This document shows positions 43,516 through 53,558 of a stretch of 64,000 nt of DNA, piece after piece. A program made the position numbers and the translations under genes. Source of the stretch: Porphyra umbilicalis (Eukaryota; Rhodophyta; Bangiophyceae; Bangiales; Bangiaceae); assembly GCA_002049455.2 (NCBI GenBank), contig KV919008.1, positions 56,278-120,277 of the forward strand, given 5' to 3'. Below the pieces are notes generated by a model, which saw only the letters and a program-made list of their open reading frames with translations, did not search any database and was not told the DNA's origin. Position 1 is the stretch's first letter. Each line of letters starts with the position of its first letter.

Positions 43516-46500
43516 TCAACCCGTCCCACCAACACACCCCGACAACAGCTCGGCGGCAATGCGGCAGCGGTAATAGGCGGTGCTCCTAGTGTTGAAGGAA
43601 AGGGGCAAGCCGCGGGCCAGGAGGTCCATCGTGCTCAGCGTAAACACCCCGCAGTCGTCTGAGTTCTCCTGCTGCCGGCACTTGGGGTAGTGGTGTGTCC
43701 ACTCGCGCTGGGGCTTGCCTTTGTCGTTCGCCTCGTCGATGAGCCACTGCGTGATGGAGGAGGTGACGAGCGACATCTGCCCGCCGAGGGAGTCGTACAT
43801 GGAGACGGTGCCCGTCTTGGCGCCAACCCGCACGACCACAAGGATCCAGTGGGAGTCGCCCCAGTTGATTGGTATGAAGATCTTGTCCATGGAGAAGATG
43901 TCGACGTTTTTAGTCCACCGCCGCACAATGTCGTAGGAGTACTCATGCATGAACCACAGCTGCTTGTAGAGGAAGGTGCTAAAAAAGTACAGCTTTGGCG
44001 CCGTCGGGATGAGCAGAAGGGTCTTCTTGTGCCGCCACTCCAACAGCAGGGAGTACGCGTTGATGCCCTCGTCGTCCAACCACTTGCCAGGCAGCAAGTT
44101 GTGGAAGTTGGCAGAGTAGAGGGGGATGGCGCCGTGCTTGACGATGGGCAGCAGTTCGCCCGTCCGCTTCTTCTTGAAGATCTCGTTGACCGCCTTCATT
44201 GCCCTTTGCGTCAGCAAGGAGTTGGGGTCCGCCGGGTTGACGGCGACGGGGTCGTCCTCCTCGGCTGGCGGATCAGACGGCGGCACGACCGACAACAGCG
44301 GCACCTTCCACATGCACTTCGTCTTCGGCACGCGCGCCCGGACGGACTCGACAGAATCCGGCAGGTCCTCGTCCACTTCTCCCGCGGGCGCCTCCAACAG
44401 AAACTCGGTACCATCACTGGCCGGCGGCGGTGTGGAAGGCGCCGATGCGGCAGGTGAAAAGGAGGTTGTCGGCGGCCTTTCGTCGAGCCCAAGACCTTGG
44501 AGTTCCTCATCCAGTCCGGTCTCGTCGGGGGCACCGGCAGACCCGCGTTCACCGCCGTCTGCTACCGCGCCCACCGCCGACGAAGCGAAGGTGGCAGCCG
44601 AGACCGTCAGGTGGCTGGCGTCGTTGTTGTCGTCGCCGACGACCGAGTCGGCGCTGCTGTCCTCCCCCCTGGCCATGTTGATCTCGTCGCTGGAGTACTC
44701 GGATGAGCTGCCGTCTGTGCTGCCGGCGACGCTCACCAAGTCGACCAGGCTGTCGTCGTCGCTGCCCCCCGAGTGCTCTTCCGCCGCAGCACCGGCGCGG
44801 CCAGCAACGGCAGCGGCGCCAGTGGGAAGAGAGCCGACGGCGCCAATGTTGGGCACGGTGAAGAAGGTGGAGAACAGCTTGTGCGCCGCCCAGCGCAGGG
44901 CATGCTCCGACTCGGGCAGCGACCGCAGCCCGCGACTCGTCTCAGACGGCGGCGGTGGCGGCGCCGGTCGCTCCGCAAAAGGCTCCATTGCAAAGGCCCG
45001 GTACTTCCGGGCCTCCTCTGTGGTGAGTGCCACGGGGTCGTCGGCGCCGGAGCGGACGCGGTGGCGCATCACTGCCCGCACGGTGGCGTTTCGCACGGCG
45101 CAGGCGTAGGTGATGGCCAAGGCCACCCTTGGAGCGTCCATTCCTGGCCGCACCATGGGGAGGATGTGCTCTTGTAAGACGGCCAGGACCTGGCCGTCCA
45201 TAAGGACGCACTCGAAGCGCCCGCCGTGCTCCTCGGCTTCCCCGCAGTTGGTGCACTTGAACGCCGCGTCGGGGATCACCAGCGTCTCCGAGAAGTCGCC
45301 GCACGCGTCCGAGAGGAGCTGCCTTGCTTGGCCGAACTCGCCCTCCGCGTACGCCCCGGTGTTGCGGAGCAAGCTCGTCAGGTACTCAGCCGCCGCCGCC
45401 ATCGTCGACCGCCCAATGACACAAATACCCAGCACTGCGACGAAGAAGACGCGCACGTACACCGTCTCGGGGGAAGCAGCGAACAGCCCGTCCTCTGCGC
45501 CGTCGTAGTGCACCACATGCCCCTTGCTGCACGTCCAAACGCCAATGTTGATCTGCAATCGCCCGCGAATCGTGTAAAGTAGCGCCGAACACGCCGTCAG
45601 CATCTTGCCGTTCCGCTCCTCGCCGCAATCCAGGCAAGACTCCTCCGCGTGGACAGGGAGGAGCTCGCGAACCTTGTTGTTGTCCCGCAGCGTGTCGAGC
45701 GCGGCGCTGTACGAGTCGCACATGGCGACTTCCGACGCGCATGGAAACATGTTCCGGGCGCGACGCTTGTGCTGCGGAGCGGGCGCAACAACAGGCATCG
45801 GCAGGGCGGGCATCCGCGCCGCACGTGGTGGCGGCTCAGGCGCCGGCTCCGTCTTGTTCAGCAAGCCGTCAGGCCCAAACTGCAGGGCCTCCTCCCGCTC
45901 CATCTCTGCGCACGCCGCCGCCGACGACGCGTCCGCCCGCGTGACCTTGTTGACGGCCTTGGCGTGTATACAGCCCCACGGTCTTGTCTGGCAGGGCATT
46001 TGGCAGCAGGTTGCCAACCTAAACTTGTTGGCCGTTGGTCGGACGACGACGGGCGCCCACGCGTCGTTGTAGTACACCGCGTACACGGGGATGTTACGCC
46101 GCTTGCCCGAGTGCAGGACCAGGTACGTGATCGTGCCAACCGGCGCGTCGTCGGCATTGTCAGCGAGCGGCCCGAGCAGCGCCGGGCACGCACGAAAGAG
46201 GTCGTCGTGGTTGAGCGCGCTGACGTCATGGCCAATCTCGTCGTACGCCCGCAGCAGTGCCAACGCGTGTCGGCAGGTGCATCTGCGGCCGAGCGCCGCC
46301 TCCATCTGCGCAAACTCCATTGGGAGACCGCGGAGCGACGCCCGCCCGAGCCCGAGCACGCCGGCGCAGCTGCAGAGGGCCAACAACATGCCGTCCTTGT
46401 ACTGCGTCCAGGTGGCAATGGGGTCGTACGCCTCGACCGTGACCAGTACTTGTGCGCCGTGTACGCACGCCGTCTGCACGGCCTGTACGCTCGCCATCCT

Positions 46501-47688
46501 TGCCGTCAGATCCACCGCCGCGCGTAACTCCCGCAGGTAGACTCCAAGCAGGGTTTCCTCGTCGACGGGTTGGCGGTCGACACCAGGAGGTTGCGCAGCG
46601 AGGCGGGCCGGTCGGGACACGAGGGGCGTGGCAGCCCCGGGTGCAGCGGCAAGAGCCGGGTGGAGCAGGCGATGGCGTGCGGGAGAAGCCGTTTCCACAG
46701 TGGGATCAGGGACAAGGGAAGAGCCGACCGAAGCAGAAGCGCGGGGTGAAGAGATTGCGTCGTCCGCCGCGGTAGCTGCCGCTGCCGCCCCGTCGCCAAG
46801 GTCCCCGTCTGGGCTGGTGCCACTGGCATCAATCGCCCCGCCCGCAGGAGCCCCGTCGCCGCCGTCGGCTGCACCATCGGCCGCGGCAGCTGCCCCAGTT
46901 GCCCCATCGTGATGGACACCCTCTCCCTCCCCCCCTCTCACAAGCTCCTCCACCCCCGCGCGGAGCTCGTCCCCACCAGCCCCATCGCCTCCCTCTACCT
47001 CTTCCCCATCGGCACCTCCTCCAGGCCCCTCTTCGCGTTCTTGACGGTTCTCAATCTGCCTCACGTCCTCCGGGACGACACGCACACCGAATGAGGATGA
47101 TCCAACGACCATCATGCCCGTGTCGACCCGATCGTAAATGACGGGCGGGCGCGACAAGAAGCCCCCCCGAAGCCGTGGCCGCGGCATGTTGCCACAATCG
47201 AGGTCGGGCCTGGCGGTCGTGCAGCCGCCACCGTCATCCAGGGCAAAGTGCGCAAACGCAGACCATGCAACAGGGCGGGCAGGAGAAGGCGGCGGGGGAC
47301 AGGAGAAGGGGGGGGAGCAGGAGAAAGGGGGGGGCAGGAGAAAAGGGGGGTCAAGGGAAGGGGGGAGGAGGGGGGACACCACGCGGGTGTCTGTGACAAT
47401 CGCCGGCAGGGAGGCGGTTGCCACCGAGTGCGGAAGCAGTCGCAGTCGGTGGCGGTGGGAAGACGAGGCGGCCGCGACACGCAGCGATGGCGGTAACAGC
47501 GGCGGCAACGAGCGGCGGGCGGGGAGCGGCCGGGGGTAGCGAGCCGCCGCGGCGGTGGCGGCCGCGGGCGCGGGCGCGGCAGCGGGCGCGGCTGCGGTGG
47601 CGGGCGCAGGCATGGTGGCGGGCGCGGGCGCGGCGGCGGCGTGGGCCCCGGCGGAGGCGGGTCGCGTGCGCGCCGCGCTGGGCGCCAC
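43516..47688 (-). CDS. Transposon protein with Cys clusters, SWIM-like finger and C-terminal Ulp1 protease
   Basis: Intact 1390-residue frame, ATG at 47688. Residues 1-300 are low complexity. Residues ~500-590 have RRCTCRHALALL and CCQMPC...PWGCIHAKAV, a SWIM-like zinc pattern. Around 650-750 are MFPCASEVAMCDSYSAAL, SCLDCGEERNGKML and VWTCSKGHVVHYDG. Near residue 815-835 KCTNCGEA and ECVLMDGQVLAVL resemble the first catalytic Asp region of KDZ-type transposases. An acidic Ser-rich linker follows. From ~1150 a complete Ulp1/SENP domain is seen: PGKWLDDEGINAYSLLL, INWGDSHWILVVV (His), MYDSLGGQ (Asp), QQENSDDCGVFTL (Gln and nucleophile Cys ~1346). Ulp1 enzymes cut SUMO-like modifiers; transposons of several superfamilies carry them. 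The gene at 40166-42040 downstream on the same strand carries the remaining transposase core. Confidence 0.7.
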   Translation of the reverse strand: MAPSAARTRPASAGAHAAAAPAPATMPAPATAAAPAAAPAPAAATAAAARYPRPLPARRSLPPLLPPSLRVAAASSSHRHRLRLLPHSVATASLPAIVTDTRVVSPLLPPSLDPPFLLPPPFSCSPPFSCPPPPSPARPVAWSAFAHFALDDGGGCTTARPDLDCGNMPRPRLRGGFLSRPPVIYDRVDTGMMVVGSSSFGVRVVPEDVRQIENRQEREEGPGGGADGEEVEGGDGAGGDELRAGVEELVRGGEGEGVHHDGATGAAAAADGAADGGDGAPAGGAIDASGTSPDGDLGDGAAAAATAADDAISSPRASASVGSSLVPDPTVETASPARHRLLHPALAAAPGAATPLVSRPARLAAQPPGVDRQPVDEETLLGVYLRELRAAVDLTARMASVQAVQTACVHGAQVLVTVEAYDPIATWTQYKDGMLLALCSCAGVLGLGRASLRGLPMEFAQMEAALGRRCTCRHALALLRAYDEIGHDVSALNHDDLFRACPALLGPLADNADDAPVGTITYLVLHSGKRRNIPVYAVYYNDAWAPVVVRPTANKFRLATCCQMPCQTRPWGCIHAKAVNKVTRADASSAAACAEMEREEALQFGPDGLLNKTEPAPEPPPRAARMPALPMPVVAPAPQHKRRARNMFPCASEVAMCDSYSAALDTLRDNNKVRELLPVHAEESCLDCGEERNGKMLTACSALLYTIRGRLQINIGVWTCSKGHVVHYDGAEDGLFAASPETVYVRVFFVAVLGICVIGRSTMAAAAEYLTSLLRNTGAYAEGEFGQARQLLSDACGDFSETLVIPDAAFKCTNCGEAEEHGGRFECVLMDGQVLAVLQEHILPMVRPGMDAPRVALAITYACAVRNATVRAVMRHRVRSGADDPVALTTEEARKYRAFAMEPFAERPAPPPPPSETSRGLRSLPESEHALRWAAHKLFSTFFTVPNIGAVGSLPTGAAAVAGRAGAAAEEHSGGSDDDSLVDLVSVAGSTDGSSSEYSSDEINMARGEDSSADSVVGDDNNDASHLTVSAATFASSAVGAVADGGERGSAGAPDETGLDEELQGLGLDERPPTTSFSPAASAPSTPPPASDGTEFLLEAPAGEVDEDLPDSVESVRARVPKTKCMWKVPLLSVVPPSDPPAEEDDPVAVNPADPNSLLTQRAMKAVNEIFKKKRTGELLPIVKHGAIPLYSANFHNLLPGKWLDDEGINAYSLLLEWRHKKTLLLIPTAPKLYFFSTFLYKQLWFMHEYSYDIVRRWTKNVDIFSMDKIFIPINWGDSHWILVVVRVGAKTGTVSMYDSLGGQMSLVTSSITQWLIDEANDKGKPQREWTHHYPKCRQQENSDDCGVFTLSTMDLLARGLPLSFNTRSTAYYRCRIAAELLSGCVGGTG

Positions 47689-48177
47689 GCTAGCTGGGCC
47701 AACGGTGTTCGCCCGGTGTCCGATTCCGGAGGGCGCGCTTTCAACGAGGAACGGACCACCAGTTGGCCACCAGTGGTCCCGGGGTCATATCTCATTGGTG
47801 GGTGATCGCTGGGCCCCGAATTGCATGCGCCTATATGTCTGGCTGACAGCAGTTTTTGACCAATGAACGACCGCAGGTCCACGACAAGCGACCCGCCCCA
47901 GATGAGCCCCTGGGGCGCCCGCAATTTCGCGGAAAGGGCCTGCAAAAATTCAGCCGAGCAGCCCAGAACCGGGCTGGGAGCAATTCCCAATGCGCCCATC
48001 AGCCCATTCAGGGGGGGACTTCTACGGATCCTATTGGCTGTCGGCCAGGCACGATCCGCATGGCGTTTACGTGCCGTGCCGAGGGTCGATTCCGGCCTCT
48101 AAACGGCTCTGTTGGAGACCATATGAGCCGGTGGTTACTCCGTGCCGACAGAAGCGAGGTCTTCCTGTGTGTCGGCA
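47689..48177. other. Upstream flank of the transposon and a diverged repeat
   Basis: No gene is seen. 48010-48177 is related to 28350-28520. The terminal repeat of the large transposon should be in or beyond this stretch but was not recognised. Confidence 0.4.
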
Positions 48178-49150
48178 CGGGCGTCCTGGTCGCGCGGACC
48201 CAAGCAGCACGCTCCCTGACGCCGCGCGGCCGATCGCCACGGCGTCCCCCCCCGCCGCGGCCTGCCACCCCCCGCCGCGGCCTGCAACCCCCCGCCGCGG
48301 CCTTCACCCCCCCACCGCCGTCCGCCCGCAACCTCGCACCCGGCGCCGACGGCTCTTGACAGTGCGCGCCGCGCCGCCCACCCCCGCCGTCGGCTTGCCT
48401 GCTTCCCGTTGGTGGCACCCGCGTCGCAGCTGCCGCTGACGGCGGCGGCCGCACGCGGGCGCCCTGCCGCGTCGGCGCCGCGCCGGCGCCGCCGCGCCCT
48501 TGCACGCGCCCGCGGGCGTTTTGCCTCGGGGAATGGGGCCACACCGGTGTGCACCCCGCAGCTGTCGGCAATGGCCGCCCTCGGCCCGTCGCGCCGTCGC
48601 GCGGTGCCCGTGCCACTGATTAGTGGCGACGCGTGCGGCCGCCGGTTTGCACGGGCAGGTTGCCCCCGCCCCCGTCGAGGGCGGGCACCCACCCCCTGAC
48701 GCAAGCTGTCATGCGGTCCGCCCCTCCCCCCCGATACTGTGCTTGGTGTGGATGGTGCGGCGTGGGTGCCCGGTGCTGGCCGGCCGGCCGCGCCGCCGCG
48801 CCGTAGGCGGGCCAAGGCGGCGGTGTGGCGGCGCCGGCGCTTTTCCGTGGAACACCTCCCTGGACGTGTCGGCCGGCGGCCGCGGTTGGGCGACGCGGCG
48901 GGGTTCCCCCGTGTGGGGGGGTGCCACCGACGCGTCGGGGGCGGGGGCGCGGGGCGGCCAGCGGTGCCGCCGGCGGGCCGCGGCGCCGGCGCCCGACGGG
49001 GTCTGCCGTTGGGCGCACTGCCCCTGCCCGCGGCGGTGGGTGGCGGGCGCCCGGCGCGGGGCGTGGCACGGCCGTGCCGCGCCGCGCGTCGGTGGCGTGC
49101 GGGCGTGCGGGCCGCCTCGGCGGGTCGGCGGCGTCGGGGGTGGGGAGCGG

Positions 49151-49156
49151 TATTTA
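49151..49156 (+). promoter_or_regulatory. TATA-like box of secreted-protein gene, copy 2
   Basis: TATTTA lies 168 bp upstream of the ATG at 49324, exactly as in copy 1. Both promoters are therefore conserved through the duplication. Confidence 0.4.
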
Positions 49157-49323
49157 GGGCTACCGGCCCCGCGCTGTCTCGGCTTCCCTCCTCCATCCCC
49201 ACCAGCGCACCCGTGTCTTCCACCCACTCCTCCCGCACTCCACCTGTGGACGCCCACCCTTTCCTCCGCCGGTTCTACCCGTCCCTTGCTCGCCTTCCCC
49301 TGCCCCCCCACCCCGCCGCCACG

Positions 49324-49893
49324 ATGGGTCGCTTCACCTCTGCCCTGGTCGCCACCGTCGCCCTCTCCCTGGCCGCCTTCGCGTCGGCCAACCCCGCTGC
49401 ACACGTGCCCGCGGCGGCGGTCAAGCAGGCGCACGACCCGCTGGCGGCCGTTTGCCAGACGACGACGACGCAGTGCTGCTGGACGCCCTTTGTCTGCGAC
49501 GTGGTGTACAAGCTCAAGACGGTGCTCGTGCAGGCCACGTGCACCCGGCAGGTGCGCGTGCACGTTCCGTGCTACCTCGCCCGCACCGCCGCCGGTGGGG
49601 CGGCGGACGCGGGGGCGCCGTCGGCCAAGTTTTTCAACAACAGGAAGTGCTTTGTCAACCAGTCGCAACACTTTGCGTGCACCAAGGAGCGCACGATCAA
49701 GGAGGCGTACCCCAAGGTGTGCTATAAGAAGACGTGCACCACGTCCCAGGTGCCGGTCAAGCTGCTCGTGCCCCACGTGACGGTGCTCGCGCAGCCGACG
49801 GCCGTGCCGGTGGCGGCACCCTCCAAGCACAACGGGGCGACCATCAAGGGCCTCTTTGGGGGCCTCATCAAGGCGTTGTTGCAGAAGAAGTAG
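49324..49893 (+). CDS. Small secreted cysteine-rich protein, copy 2
   Basis: 189 residues, the paralogue of the protein at 23068-23637, differing at five positions (F, N, S, V, V in place of V, D, L, A, M). All ten cysteines, the signal peptide and the cationic amphipathic C-terminus GLFGGLIKALLQKK are kept. The C-to-T-type changes are few and none is disabling, so both copies may be functional or the duplication may be recent. Function is unknown. Confidence 0.85.
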   Translation: MGRFTSALVATVALSLAAFASANPAAHVPAAAVKQAHDPLAAVCQTTTTQCCWTPFVCDVVYKLKTVLVQATCTRQVRVHVPCYLARTAAGGAADAGAPSAKFFNNRKCFVNQSQHFACTKERTIKEAYPKVCYKKTCTTSQVPVKLLVPHVTVLAQPTAVPVAAPSKHNGATIKGLFGGLIKALLQKK

Positions 49894-50052
49894 AGGGCTG
49901 CGCCTGGAGCCTGCGGCGACCATGACATGCATCTAGCAGAGGGCTTGGGAGGAGGTGAGTCAAGTAACATTTTTCGTTTCCAATGGACCATATTTTTTTT
50001 TGAGCTCGTCCCCAGAAGCGCGACACGGCCCTCGGCACACCGTTTGCTGAAT

Positions 50053-51454
50053 CGTCGGAAACCCTGTGCCGCCTGACGAAACCCAAACGGTACAGGACGA
50101 ACCTGAACGGCACGAAGTCGTTCGGCTGTTGTTCGAGTGTTCGTCCGGCGAACGAACGCCGGATTTTTCCCGGTTTTCGTCCAACAGAGTGACAATCCGC
50201 CCACAGCGACCTGTCAGAGAGGTGCTTGTCCAGGCCTCTGTGAGAGGCATACACACAGCCAGCCCGGCTCGAAGTCGATTTCCATGACAGTCCCAGATCT
50301 TGACAACAACAAACATGGCCAATCAGAGTCCCTCTGGCGGCAAGGTCACCAAGTCTATGAGACAAGTCAAGCCTCGAGTCCTGGTGCAACTCCAAGTCCG
50401 AATGAGAAGGTGCTCCTGGAGCATCATGAGAGCGTCCTGCAATCGACCGCAGACAAACTATTGTATTGGTGAAGACGTTAGGTGTTTGATTTTTCAAACA
50501 TGGGCACCCAACCGTGCCTGTCGTACGGTCTTGCCGGGGCAAGGAGAGGTGTGCCGGTCTGGAGTGGAAGCTGCAGGAGAGGGGCGAGTTCTACGAGAGC
50601 AACCGACACATCTTACTGACAGGGCAGTCCTTGCCTTGGCTGACTCTTCCATGTCCGCCACCCTCCCCTGGTCGACTCTGGCGCACTCTGGTTGCCATGC
50701 TGCTGAAAGAGCCTTCCTGCATCTGGGGCGGCAGCAGCGGACAAGAGATGGAGGATACTGTGGAGGCGCAAGTTTTACGACGCGGGGGAGCGGCAATGGC
50801 TGTGGACGTCGACAGCGGTGGACGTGGAGAAGGACAGCGGCGTCGGTGGGGGGGGGGCAGCGGTGGGCGGGGGGCGGGAGGTCGGAAGGGACGAGGTCTG
50901 GAAGTGAGCAAGAAGGGGCAGGTGCAGGGATTTGTGGAGAGTTGAGGCGTGGGGAGGGAGGGGCAAGGTGGGGTGGGGGACGGCGGGGAGGGGGACGGCT
51001 GGGAGGGGGACGGCGGGGAAGGGGACGGCGGGGAGGGGGACGGCGGGGAAGGGGACGGCGGGGAAGGGGACGGCGGGGAGGGGGACGGCGGGGAGGGGGA
51101 CGGCGGGGAGGGGGACGGCGGGGAGGGGGACGGCGGGGAGGGGGACGGCGGGGAGGGGGACGGCGGGGAGGGGGAAGGTGGAGAGGCAGAGGACCGGTGT
51201 CCTTAGCTTAGCAGTCTTAGTCGTCATCATTATTAGAGAAATTGTAGCACCGGAAGAAGTACTGTCAGGAGGGTGTCAAGCTGTGTTTTGGGCGCCAACG
51301 TTTGTTCGGACGAAAGGCCTTTCGTTCGGCCGCTCGTCTCACCGGACGACTGCCGATCGCTGCGGCTGACGAATGTCGATTCGTCCGGTGGATGCAATCC
51401 GAACGAGAACCGGACAAAAAAGAGCGTTCGTTCGAGGGCACCCGATTTGCGACG
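50053..51454. mobile_element. 1402-bp TIR element inserted in duplication copy 2
   Basis: Flanked by AT on each side (50051-50052 and 51455-51456). Copy 1 has a single AT (22909-22910) and no insertion, so both ends are known. The termini are imperfect inverted repeats (CGTCGGAAACCCTGTGCC against CGTCGCAAATCGGGTGCC, 14 of 18). A second inverted pair lies further in (CGAACGAACGC at about 50149 and its complement near 51425-51436). The left end carries about 90 bp absent from the right. The interior has no recognisable transposase and contains a 15-bp minisatellite, so the element is non-autonomous. Superfamily unknown. Confidence 0.85.
50978..51180 (+). repeat. 15-bp G-rich minisatellite, about 13 units
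   Basis: The unit is near GGGGACGGCGGGGAG. It lies inside the non-autonomous element, and the G runs could form quadruplexes. Forward frames stay open but encode only Gly/Asp/Glu repeats. Confidence 0.9.
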
Positions 51455-51593
51455 ATGGGCAACTGCTAGCAGTTGCTCCAGCATGCTGGGGCATGGCGTG
51501 TCTCTGCGAGCTCTCGTGTTTGACCCCGTATTCAACGCGTCCCTTCTCAGCTACATCAAAACCGGGACCAGTGGAGCAAAAAAATAGCAGTGA

Positions 51594-52768
51594 ACGAATA
51601 CAGTTAATTCTAGTCTTATCGCAGATAAGATCGTTTCCGAAATGACCAGCGTTGCCAGGTCGTCAAGGGGGGTAGATACGGGAACTGCAAGAGCCTTGCC
51701 AAATCACCCCCGATCTTGTCGCGAGATCTCACTGCATGACATTGCATTTTACATCGTCAGAATAACCTGCAGCCTGGACGGGAGGAAATCCCGTTCAGGG
51801 TTTTGTCACGGCACAAGGCCTGAACAAGCGATTCCTTGTTACAATCCCGTCCAGGTGCACGGTCCCTGTCGCGAGTGGAAACGCAGCGAAGATCACGTGG
51901 TGCGATTAGGATCGATGTGCACGATTATGCCAGGGACGTTAAGACCTGCCTGCACGTCTGTTATGTTAAGTACTATTCAAAATGCTGCGTGTCAATTGCA
52001 TACACTGTGGCTGCGACCCTTCGTCGTCACGACGGACTCCATCCACATCCGACGATGTGAAGCCGCCGCGATTGTGGACGTCGGGAGCCCGTGAAGAGGG
52101 CGCCGCGTCACGGAAGCGTGCGAGTCCTCGACAGACATTGGGCAAGAAACGCAAAATTTCCACTCGCGAAGCGAATGGAGACGCGCTACGTGCAGCACGG
52201 CTTGTTGCTCCGTCGCTGACTTTGCGCGATATTCACGACGAAGTCAGAGGTGGTGACGGCGTCCGCCGGCGTGAAGAAGGCGAGCGCCGATTTGGTCGTG
52301 ACGACGACGAGGCGGAAGCGAAGTACTCGACTTTTACTACAAAATACGTAAGTTGTGTTGCAAGATCTGAGGAACCGACCTCGTGCCGCCGCCTCGGCCA
52401 CACACGGCGTTCCGGGAGAGACCGGAACGGTGTCGCAGATAGTCAGGGCCTGAGGCAGGCGGGAGCTGCGCGGAGAAGAAGGCCTGCAGAGCCAGACCCG
52501 TGCAGCGTGCACAACGATCACCTATCATGAGTGATCCAAGCGAATTAAGCCTCTGATTGGCCGATACTAGCAGTGAGCTCGTGTTTGACCTCGTGACGAT
52601 CCGGGTGCTGCAAGGAAGAAAAACAGAGCCTGGCAACCTAGCCCTGAACGGGAGTCGCTCTTGTCCAGGGGTTTGTTACGGCACCAAACCCTGGACGGGA
52701 AATCGCTCGTTCAGGGCAACCGACAAGGAAACTCCCGTTCAGACTCCCGTTCAAGTGCACACTATTCT
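51594..52768. other. ~1.2-kb insertion in copy 2, no gene recognised
   Basis: This stretch interrupts sequence that is continuous in copy 1. It holds two related hairpin-rich segments, near 51772-51870 and 52627-52755, that share GT(T/C)CAGGG, TTTTGT(T/C)ACGGCAC and CCCTG(A/G)ACGGGA words. No TIR or target duplication could be fixed. Confidence 0.5.
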
Positions 52769-52774
52769 GACGAT

Positions 52775-52858
52775 GTTCGATGCCCCTGCTGGTCCGGCAC
52801 CACCCGCATGACAATTTTGCCGCTTTTCAAACGCGGCCGCGGCCGCGCCGAGCCCGCC
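52775..52858 (-). pseudogene. Short remnant of the MDR gene 3' end
   Basis: On the minus strand the sequence reads through part of the MDR tail (SGKIVMRVVPDQ) with an internal deletion removing the GGHAV segment. It is preceded by the same GGCATCGAAC flank as the fragment at 22490-22775. It lies in the position and orientation expected from the inverted duplication. Confidence 0.8.
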
Positions 52859-53558
52859 AACGCACTCCCTTCACTCTCCAATGCCACTGCGACAGCGTCA
52901 GCTGTCTCCTCCCCGCGGCCTGACCGCAGCTGTTGTACGAAGCGTGGACGCCAATGTGGCTGGTAGTTGCCGTGGCGGCCGACCCGCGCGACTGCCGCGC
53001 GGCACGCTGCGGACGTGGTCACGCGGCGCGGCACCCGACAGCCCGTGGCGAGGCTGCTCGCCCCGCATCCCCACTGACGGGGGTGGGCGGGTGGCGGGTG
53101 GCAAGTGGGCACCCCGCCCGCCCCACCCGCCGTCGTTGCCCCGGCCCCCGACGCGGCGGCGCGCGTCGACGCGCGAGGCGGGCCTGAGGGGTGCGTTGGG
53201 GGGGGGGGCCTGTTACCGCACGGGTGGTGTGGCTGGCCCGCGCCAGCCGGCCAGCGGCGGTTCCGCGACGCCCCCATGGCACCGCCCGTCACGGCGTGGC
53301 GGTTGGGCGTTGCGTCGGGGGGGGGGTGGGGTCCACGTCGTCGGCGGAACCTGGGCGGTCGTGCTGTCGAGCCCGCACCGGGGGGTTTGGGCGAGCGGCG
53401 AGGGAGGAGTGGGGGCTGCGGGGCTGCGCGTCTGCGTTGCGGCCGTCGGCGGCCGCTCCGCCGGCGGCACTCGTCCCCACCCCGCCCCCATGGCGGAACG
53501 GCAAGACCGGGACAAGGCAAAAGGAGGGGGGCGCGGGCCCTCATTCTTTAGCGAGACG
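52859..53558. other. GC-rich intergenic stretch
   Basis: Frames are open on both strands but are low complexity and mutually exclusive. No gene is called. It may include the 3' region of the hypothetical gene at 53559-54491. Confidence 0.4.

Larger units (their letters stand above)
48178..52858 (+). repeat. Inverted segmental duplication, copy 2 (with insertions)
   Basis: It corresponds in reverse to 22490-24768. Homology is near-perfect from 48178 to 50052, continues at 51457-51593 after a 1402-bp element insertion, and resumes at about 52770-52858 with a shortened MDR tail after a further ~1.2-kb insertion. Confidence 0.88.
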
